The notes beneath the pieces were generated by a model. It searched no databases and was not told the DNA's origin. It saw only the letters and a list, made by a program, of their open reading frames with translations. A stretch of 64,000 nt of DNA from Hydractinia symbiolongicarpus. Lineage: Eukaryota; Cnidaria; Hydrozoa; Anthoathecata; Hydractiniidae. Where the stretch lies: contig NC_079882.1 in the NCBI RefSeq assembly GCF_029227915.1, positions 15,698,501-15,762,500 of the forward strand. Reading direction: 5' to 3'. The translations under genes were made by a program, and so were the position numbers. Numbering within the stretch: the first letter of the stretch is position 1; every line of letters starts with the position of its first letter. Positions 52,260 to 61,530 of the stretch are shown piece by piece.

Positions 52260-53099
52260 CTAGACCGCAAAAGGCCAAATTACAGCCTTTATAGGACTGT
52301 GCACGTAGTTAAGAGTGTTGTAAGGCAACGGCGCTAATGAAAACGACTTGGGACGTTGTAGCGCATTGAAATTGGAAGGAATAGGCCAATGGTAACCTGC
52401 GCAGACCGGTGAAACCATGTGATTTACGTGTGAGGCCTTTATTAGACTGCAAAAGGCCATATTACAGCTTTTATAGGACTGTGCACGTAAGAGTTAAGAG
52501 TGTTGTAAAGCAATGGCGCTAATGAAAACGACTTGGGACGTTGTAGCGCATAGAGACTGTAAGGACTAGGCCAATGGTAACCTGCGCAGACAGGTGAAAC
52601 CACGTGATTTACGTGTGAGGCCTTTATTAGACTGCAAAAGGCCATATTACAGCCTTTATAGGACTGTGCACGTAGTTAAGAGTGTTGTAAAGCAACGGCG
52701 CCAATGACTTTACTACACTGTAAAAGGCCATAATACAGCCTTTATAGGACTGTGCACGTAGTTAAGAGTGTTCTAAGGCAACTTCGCCAATGAAAACGAC
52801 TTGGGACGTTGTAGTGCATTGAGACTGGAAGGAATAGTCCAATGGTAACCTGCGAAGGCAGATGGAACCACGTGATTTACGTGTGAGGCCTTTATTAGAC
52901 TGCAAAAGGCCATATTACAGCCTTTATAGGACTGTGCACGTAGTTAAGAGTGTTGTTAGGCAACAGCGCTAATGAAAACGACTTGGGACGTTGTAGCGCA
53001 TTGAGACTGGAACGACTAGTCCAATGGTAACCTGCACAGGCAGATGGAACCACATGATTTACGTGTGAGGCCTTTATTAGACTGCAAAAGGCCATATTA

Positions 53100-53350
53100 C
53101 AGCCTTTATAGGACTGTGCAAGTAGTTAAGAGTGTTCTAAGGCCACGGCGCTAAGGAAAACCATTTGGAACGTTGTAGTGCATTGAGACTGGAAGGACTA
53201 GGGCAATGGTAACCTATGCAGACAGGTGAAACCATGTGATTTACGTGTGAGGTTTTCATTAGACTGCAAAAGGCCATATTACAGTCTTTATAGGACTGTG
53301 CAGGTAGTTAAGAGTGTTCTAAGGCCATGGAGCTAAGGAAAACCACTTGG
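53100..53350. repeat. Most divergent monomers in the window
   Basis: Unusual readings cluster here: GCAAGTAGTTAAG (53,118), CCATTTGGAACG (53,160), AACCTATGCAGAC (53,212), GAGGTTTTCATTAGAC (53,248), TTACAGTCTTTATAGG (53,279) and GGCCATGGAGCTAAGG (53,323). None has an obvious tandem counterpart, and copies 2 and 3 of HOR-F lack this segment. Confidence 0.68.
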
Positions 53351-54168
53351 GACGTTGTAGCGCATTGAGACTGTAAGGACTAGGCCAATGGTAACCTGCG
53401 CAGACAGGTGAAACCACGTGATTTACGTGTGAGGCCTTTACTAGACTGCAAAAGGCCAAATTACAGCCTTTATAGGACTGTGCACGTAGTTAAGAGTGTT
53501 GTAAGGCGACGGCGCTAATGAAAACGACTTGGGACGTTGTAGCGCATTAAGACTGGAAGGACTAGGTCAATGGTGACCTGCGCAGACCGGTGAAACCACG
53601 TGATTAACGTGTGAGGCCTTTATTAGACTGCAAAGGGCCATATTACAGCCTTTATAGGACTGTGCACGTAGTTAAGAGAGTTCTAAGGCAACTTTGCCAA
53701 TGAAAGCGACTTGGCACGTTGTAGCGCATTGAGACTGTAAGGACCAGGCGAATGGTAACCTACGCAGACAGGTGAAACCACGTGATTTACGTGTGAGGCC
53801 TTTATTAGACTGCAAAAGGCCATATTACAGCCTTTATAGGACTATGCAGGTAGTTAAGGGTGTTCTAAGGCCACGGCGCTAAGGAAAACCACTTGGAACG
53901 TTGTAGTGCATTGAGACTGGAAGGAATAGTACAATGGTAACCTGCGCAGGCAGATGGAACCACGTGATTTACGTGTGAGGTCTTTATTACACTGCAAAAG
54001 GCCATATTACAGCCTTTATAGGACTGTGCACGTAGTTAAGAGTGTTGTAAAGCAACGGCGCCAATAAAAACGACTTGGGACGTTGTAGCGCATTGAGACT
54101 GTAAGGACTAGGCCAATGGTAACCTGCGCAGACAGGTGAAACCACGTGATTTACGTGTGAGGCCTTTA

Positions 54169-54360
54169 TTAGACTGCAAAAGGCCATATTACAGCCTTTA
54201 TAGGACTGTGCACGTAGTTAAGAGTGTTCTAAGGCAACTTCGCCAATGAAAACGACTTGGGACGTTGTAGTGCATTGAGACTGGAAGGAATAGTCAAATG
54301 GTATTCTGCGCAGGCAGATGGAACCATGTGATTTACGTGTGAGGCCTTTATATTACAGCC
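54169..54360. repeat. Monomer junction with an 18-bp deletion
   Basis: GAGGCCTTTATATTACAGCC (54,341-54,360) lacks the 18 bases between the two CCTTTA/TATTAC landmarks. The equivalent sites near 57,693 and 60,697 are intact, so the loss happened in copy 1 after HOR-F was amplified. The same unit has GGTATTCTGCG (54,300) for GGTAACCTGCG. Confidence 0.8.
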
Positions 54361-55975
54361 TTTATAGGACTGTGCACCTAAGAGTTAAGAGTGTTGTAAA
54401 GCAATGGCGCTAATGAAAACGACTTGGGACGTTGTAGCGCATTGAGACTGTAAGGACTAGACCAATGGTAACCTGCGCAGACAGATGAAACAACGTGATT
54501 TACGTGTGAGGACTTTATTAGACTGCAAAAGGCCATATTACAGCCTTTATGGGACTGTGCACGTAGTTAAGAGTGTTGTAAAGCAACGGCGCCAATGAAA
54601 ACGACTTGGGACGTTGTAGCGCATTGAGACTGTAAGGACTAGGCCAATGGTAACCTGCGCAGACAGGTGAAACCACGTGATTTACGTGTGAGGCCTTTAT
54701 TACACTGCAAAAGGCTATATTACAGCCTTTATAGGACTGTGCACGTAGTTAAGAGTGTTGTAAAGCAACGGCGCCAATGAAAACGACTTGGGACGTTGTA
54801 GCGTATTGAGACTGTAAGGACTAGGCCAATGGTAACCTGCGCAGACAGGTGAAACCACGTGATTTACGTGTGAGGCCTTTATTAGACTGCAAAAGGCCAT
54901 ATTATAGCTTTTATAGGACTGTGCACGTAGTTAAGAGTGTTCTAAGGTAACTTCGCCAATGAAAACGACTTGGGACGTTGTAGCACATTGAGACTGGAAG
55001 GACTAGGCCATTGGTAACCTGCGCAGACCGATGAAACCACGTGATTAACGTGTGAGGCCTTTATTAGACTGCAAAAGGCCAAATTACAGCCTTTATAGGA
55101 CTGTGCACGTAGTTAAGAGTGTTGTAAGGCAACGGCGCTAATGAAAACCACTTGGGACGTTGTAGCGCATTGAGACTGGAAGGAATAGTCCAATGGTAAC
55201 CTGCGCAGACCGGTGAAACCACGTGATTACGTGTGAGGCCTTTATTAGACGGCAAAAGGCCATATTACAGCCTTTATAGGACTGTGCACGTAAGAGTTAA
55301 GAGTGTTGTAAAGCAATGGCGCTAATGAAAACGACTTGGGATGTTGTAGCGCATTGAGACTGTAAGGACTAGACCAATGGTAACCTGCGCAGACAGGTGA
55401 AACAACGTGATTTACGTGTGAGGCCTTTATTAGACTGCAAAAGGCCATAATACAGCCTTTATAGGACTGTGCACGTAGTTAAGAGTGTTCTAAGGCAACT
55501 TCGCCAATGAAAACGACTTGGGACGTTGTAGTGCATTGAGACTGGAAGGAATAGTCCAATGGTAACCTGCGAAGGCAGATGGAACCACGTGATTTACGTG
55601 TGAGGCCTTTATTAGACTGCAAAAGGCCATATTACAGCCTTTATAGGACTGTGCACGTAGTTAAGAGTGTTGTAAAGCAATGGCGCTAATGAAAACGAGT
55701 TGGAACGTTGTAGCACATGGAGACTGGAAGGACTAGACCAATGGTAACCTGCGCAGGCAGGTGAAACCACGTGATTTACGTATGAAGCCTTTACTAGACC
55801 GCAAAAGGCCAAATTACAGCCTTTATAGGATTGTGCACGTAGTTAAGAGTGTTGTAAAGCAATGGCGCTAATGAAAACGAGTTGGAACGTTGTAGCACAT
55901 GGAGACTGGAAGGACTAGACCAATGGTAACCTGCGCAGGCAGGTGAAACCACGTGATTTACGTATGAAGCCTTTA

Positions 55976-58900
55976 CTAGACCGCAAAAGGCCAAATTACA
56001 GCCTTTATAGGACTGTGCACGTAGTTAAGAGTGTTGTAAGGCAACGGCGCTAATGAAAACGACTTGGGACGTTGTAGCGCATTGAAATTGGAAGGAATAG
56101 GCCAATGGTAACCTGCGCAGACCGGTGAAACCATGTTATTTACGTGTGAGGCCTTTATTAGACTGCAAAAGGCCATATTACCGCTTTTATAGGACTGTGC
56201 ACGTAAGAGTTAAGAGTGTTGTAAAGCAATGGCGCTAATGAAAACGACTTGGGACGTTGTAGCGCATAGAGACTGTAAGGACTAGGCCAATGGTAACCTG
56301 CGCAGACAGGTGAAACCACGTGATTTACGTGTGAGGCCTTTATTAGACTGCAAAAGGCCATATTACAGCCTTTATAGGACTGTGCACGTAGTTAAGAGTG
56401 TTGTAAAGCAACGGCGCCAATGACTTTACTACACTGTAAAAGGCCATAATACAGCCTTTATAGGACTGTGCACGTAGTTAAGAGTGTTCTAAGGCAACTT
56501 CGCCAATGAAAACGACTTGGGACGTTGTAGTGCATTGAGACTGGAAGGAATAGTCCAATGGTAACCTGCGAAGGCAGATGGAACCACGTGATTTACGTGT
56601 GAGGCCTTTATTAGACTGCAAAAGGCCATATTACAGACTTTATAGGACTGTGCACGTAGTTAAGAGTGTTGTAAAGCAATGGCGCTTATGAAAACGAATT
56701 GGGACGTTGTAGCACATGGAGACTGGAAGGACTAGACCAATGGTAATCTGCGCAGGCAGGTGAAACCACGTGATTTACGTATGAAGCCTTTACTAGACTG
56801 CAAAAGGCCAAATTACAGCCTTTATAGGACTGTGCACGTAGTTAAGAGTGTTGTAAGGCGACGGCGCTAATGAAAACGACTTGGGACGTTGTAGCGCATT
56901 AAGACTGGAAGGACTAGGTCAATGGTGACCTGCGCAGACCGGTGAAACCACGTGATTAACGTGTGAGGCCTTTATTAGACTGCAAAGGGCCATATTACAG
57001 CCTTTATAGGACTGTGCACGTAGTTAAGAGAGTTCTAAGGCAACTTTGCCAATGAAAGCGACTTGGCACGTTGTAGCGCATTGAGACTGTAAGGACCAGG
57101 CGAATGGTAACCTACGCAGACAGGTGAAACCACGTGATTTACGTGTGAGGCCTTTATTAGACTGCAAAAGGCCATATTACAGCCTTTATAGGACTATGCA
57201 GGTAGTTAAGGGTGTTCTAAGGCCACGGCGCTAAGGAAAACCACTTGGAACGTTGTAGTGCATTGAGACTGGAAGGAATAGTACAATGGTAACCTGCGCA
57301 GGCAGATGGAACCACGTGATTTACGTGTGAGGTCTTTATTACACTGCAAAAGGCCATATTACAGCCTTTATAGGACTGTGCACGTAGTTAAGAGTGTTGT
57401 AAAGCAACGGCGCCAATGAAAACGACTTGGGACGTTGTAGCGCATTGAGACTGTAAGGACTAGGCCAATGGTAACTTGCGCAGACAGGTGAAACCACGTG
57501 ATTTACGTGTGAGGCCTTTATTAGACTGCAAAAGGCCATATTACAGCCTTTATAGGACTGTGCACGTAGTTAAGAGTGTTCTAAGGCAACTTCGCCAATG
57601 AAAACGACTTGGGACGTTGTAGTGCATTGAGACTGGAAGGAATAGTCAAATGGTAACCTGCGCAGGCAGATGGAACCATGTGATTTACGTGTGAGGCCTT
57701 TATTAGACTGCAAAAGGCCATATTACAGCCTTTATAGGACTGTGCACCTAAGAGTTAAGAGTGTTGTAAAGCAATGGCGCTAATGAAAACGACTTGGGAC
57801 GTTGTAGCGCATTGAGACTGTAAGGACTAGACCAATGGTAACCTGCGCAGACAGATGAAACAACGTGATTTACGTGTGAGGACTTTATTAGACTGCAAAA
57901 GGCCATATTACAGCCTTTATGGGACTGTGCACGTAGTTAAGAGTGTTGTAAAGCAACGGCGCCAATGAAAACGACTTGGGACGTTGTAGCGCATTGAGAC
58001 TGTAAGGACTAGGCCAATGGTAACCTGCGCAGACAGGTGAAACCACGTGATTTACGTGTGAGGCCTTTATTACACTGCAAAAGGCTATATTACAGCCTTT
58101 ATAGGACTGTGCACGTAGTTAAGAGTGTTGTAAAGCAACGGCGCCAATGAAAACGACTTGGGACGTTGTAGCGTATTGAGACTGTAAGGACTAGGCCAAT
58201 GGTAACCTGCGCAGACAGGTGAAACCACGTGATTTACGTGTGAGGCCTTTATTAGACTGCAAAAGGCCATATTATAGCTTTTATAGGACTGTGCACGTAG
58301 TTAAGAGTGTTCTAAGGTAACTTCGCCAATGAAAACGACTTGGGACGTTGTAGCACATTGAGACTGGAAGGACTAGGCCATTGGTAACCTGCGCAGACCG
58401 ATGAAACCACGTGATTAACGTGTGAGGCCTTTATTAGACTGCAAAAGGCCAAATTACAGCCTTTATAGGACTGTGCACGTAGTTAAGAGTGTTGTAAGGC
58501 AACGGCGCTAATGAAAACCACTTGGGACGTTGTAGCGCATTGACACTGGAAGGAATAGTCCAATGGTAACCTGCGCAGACCGGTGAAACCACGTGATTAC
58601 GTGTGAGGCCTTTATTAGACGGCAAAAGGCCATATTACAGCCTTTATAGGACTGTGCACGTAAGAGTTAAGAGTGTTGTAAAGCAATGGCGCTAATGAAA
58701 ACGACTTGGGATATTGTAGCGCATTGAGACTGTAAGGACTAGACCAATGGTAACCTGCGCAGACAGGTGAAACAACGTGATTTACGTGTGAGGCCTTTAT
58801 TAGACTGCAAAAGGCCATAATACAGCCTTTATAGGACTGTGCACGTAGTTAAGAGTGTTCTAAGGCAACTTCGCCAATGAAAACGACTTGGGACGTTGTA

Positions 58901-59163
58901 GTGCATTGAGACTGGAAGGAATAGTCCAATGGTAACCTGCGAAGGCAGATGGAACCACGTGATTTACGTGTGAGGCCTTTATTAGACTGCAAAAGGCCAT
59001 ATTACAGCCTTTATAGGACTGTGCACGTAGTTAAGAGTGTTGTAAAGCAATGGCGCTAATGAAAACGAGTTGGAACGTTGTAGCACATGGAGACTGGAAG
59101 GACTAGACCAATGGTAACCTGCGCAGGCAGGTGAAACCACGTGATTTACGTATGAAGCCTTTA
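55976..59163. repeat. HOR-F copy 2 (3,188 bp)
   Basis: It has an 86-bp monomer (56,422/56,423), the HOR-C-like run GCGCTTATG, GGCGACGG, GAGAGTTC and GCTAAGG, then CACCTAAGAG (57,745) and CACGTAAGAG (58,657) 185-bp monomers. It is 528 bp shorter than copy 1 because it lacks the divergent monomers and one tandem CACATGGAG monomer but keeps the 18 bp. Confidence 0.82.
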
Positions 59164-61530
59164 CTAGACCGCAAAAGGCCAAATTACAGCCTTTATAGGA
59201 CTGTGCACGTAGTTAGGAGTGTTGTAAGGCAACGGCGCTAATGAAAACGACTTGGGACGTTGTAGCGCATTGAAATTGGAAGGAATAGGCCAATGGTAAC
59301 CTGCGCAGACCGGTGAAACCATGTGATTTACGTGTGAGGCCTTTATTAGACTGCAAAAGGCCATATTACAGCTTTTATAGGACTGTGCACGTAGTTAAGA
59401 GTGTTGTAAAGCAACGGCGCCAATGACTTTACTACACTGTAAAAGGCCATAATACAGCCTTTATAGGACTGTGCACGTAGTTAAGAGTGTTCTAAGGCAA
59501 CTTCGCCAATGAAAACGACTTGGGACGTTGTAGTGCATTGAGACTGGAAGGAATAGTCCAATGGTAACCTGCGAAGGCAGATGGAACCACGTGATTTACG
59601 TGTGAGGCCTTTATTAGACTGCAAAAGGCCATATTACAGACTTTATAGGACTGTGCACGTAGTTAAGAGTGTTGTAAAGCAATGGCGCTTATGAAAACGA
59701 ATTGGGACGTTGTAGCACATGGAGACTGGAAGGACTAGACCAATGGTAATCTGCGCAGGCAGGTGAAACCACGTGATTTACGTATGAAGCCTTTACTAGA
59801 CTGCAAAAGGCCAAATTACAGCCTTTATAGGACTGTGCACGTAGTTAAGAGTGTTGTAAGGCGACGGCGCTAATGAAAACGACTTGGGACGTTGTAGCGC
59901 ATTAAGACTGGAAGGACTAGGTGAATGGTGACCTGCGCAGACCGGTGAAACCACGTGATTAACGTGTGAGGCCTTTATTAGACTGCAAAGGGCCATATTA
60001 CAGCCTTTATAGGACTGTGCACGTAGTTAAGAGAGTTCTAAGGCAACTTTGCCAATGAAAGCGACTTGGCACGTTGTAGCGCATTGAGACTGTAAGGACC
60101 AGGCGAATGGTAACCTACGCAGACAGGTGAAACCACGTGATTTACGTGTGAGGCCTTTATTAGACTGCAAAAGGCCATATTACAGCCTTTATAGGACTAT
60201 GCAGGTAGTTAAGGGTGTTCTAAGGCCACGGCGCTAAGGAAAACCACTTGGAACGTTGTAGTGCATTGAGACTGGAAGGAATAGTACAATGGTAACCTGC
60301 GCAGGCAGATGGAACCACGTGATTTACGTGTGAGGTCTTTATTACACTGCAAAAGGCCATATTACAGCCTTTATAGGACTGTGCACGTAGTTAAGAGTTT
60401 TGTAAAGCAACGGCGCCAATGAAAACGACTTGGGACGTTGTAGCGCATTGAGACTGTAAGGACTAGGCCAATGGTAACCTGCGCAGACAGGTGAAACCAC
60501 GTGATTTACGTGTGAGGCCTTTATTAGACTGCAAAAGGCCATATTACAGCCTTTATAGGACTGTGCACGTAGTTAAGAGTGTTCTAAGGCAACTTCGCCA
60601 ATGAAAACGACTTGGGACGTTGTAGTGCATTGAGACTGGAAGGAATAGTCAAATGGTAACCTGCGCAGGCAGATGGAACCATGTGATTTACGTGTGAGGC
60701 CTTTATTAGACTGCAAAAGGCCATATTACAGCCATTATAGGACTGTGCACCTAAGAGTTAAGAGTGTTGTAAAGCAATGGCGCTAATGAAAACGACTTGG
60801 GACGTTGTAGCGCATTGAGACTGTAAGGACTAGACCAATGGTAACCTGCGCAGACAGATGAAACAACGTGATTTACGTGTGAGGACTTTATTAGACTGCA
60901 AAAGGCCATATTACAGCCTTTATGGGACTGTGCACGTAGTTAAGAGTGTTGTAAAGCAACGGCGCCAATGAAAACGACTTGGGACGTTGTAGCGCATTGA
61001 GACTGTAAGGACTAGGCCAATGGTAACCTGCGCAGACAGGTGAAACCACGTGATTTACGTGTGAGGCCTTTATTACACTGCAAAAGGCTATATTACAGCC
61101 TTTATAGGACTGTGCACGTAGTTAAGAGTGTTGTAAAGCAACGGCGCCAATGAAAACGACTTGGGACGTTGTAGCGTATTGAGACTGTAAGGACTAGGCC
61201 AATGGTAACCTGCGCAGACAGGTGAAACCACGTGATTTACGTGTGAGGCCTTTATTAGACTGCAAAAGGCCATATTATAGCTTTTATAGGACTGTGCACG
61301 TAGTTAAGAGTGTTCTAAGGTAACTTCGCCAATGAAAACGACTTGGGACGTTGTAGCACATTGAGACTGGAAGGACTAGGCCATTGGTAACCTGCGCAGA
61401 CCGATGAAACCACGTGATTAACGTGTGAGGCCTTTATTAGACAGCAAAAGGCCAAATTACAGCCTTTATAGGACTGTGCACGTAGTTAAGAGTGTTGTAA
61501 GGCAACGGCGCTAATGAAAACCACTTGGGA
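59164..61530. repeat. HOR-F copy 3 (partial)
   Basis: From about 59,380 it matches copy 2 at offset 3,003. The 185-bp monomer present in copy 2 at 56,200 is missing, and the preceding CAGCTTTTATAGG monomer runs straight into GTGCACGTAGTTAAG and the 86-bp monomer (59,425/59,426). Homology to copy 2 ends within about 61,530-61,552. Confidence 0.8.

Larger units (their letters stand above)
52260..55975. repeat. HOR-F copy 1 (3,716 bp)
   Basis: It matches copy 2 at offset 3,716 initially, then at 3,352 and 3,370. It contains the most divergent monomers of the window near 53,100-53,350. A private 18-bp deletion near 54,350 explains the change of offset from 3,352 to 3,370. The CACATGGAG monomer with GAGTTGGAACG is present twice in tandem (55,612 and 55,794). 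GATTACGTGTG near 55,226 lacks one base. Confidence 0.8.
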
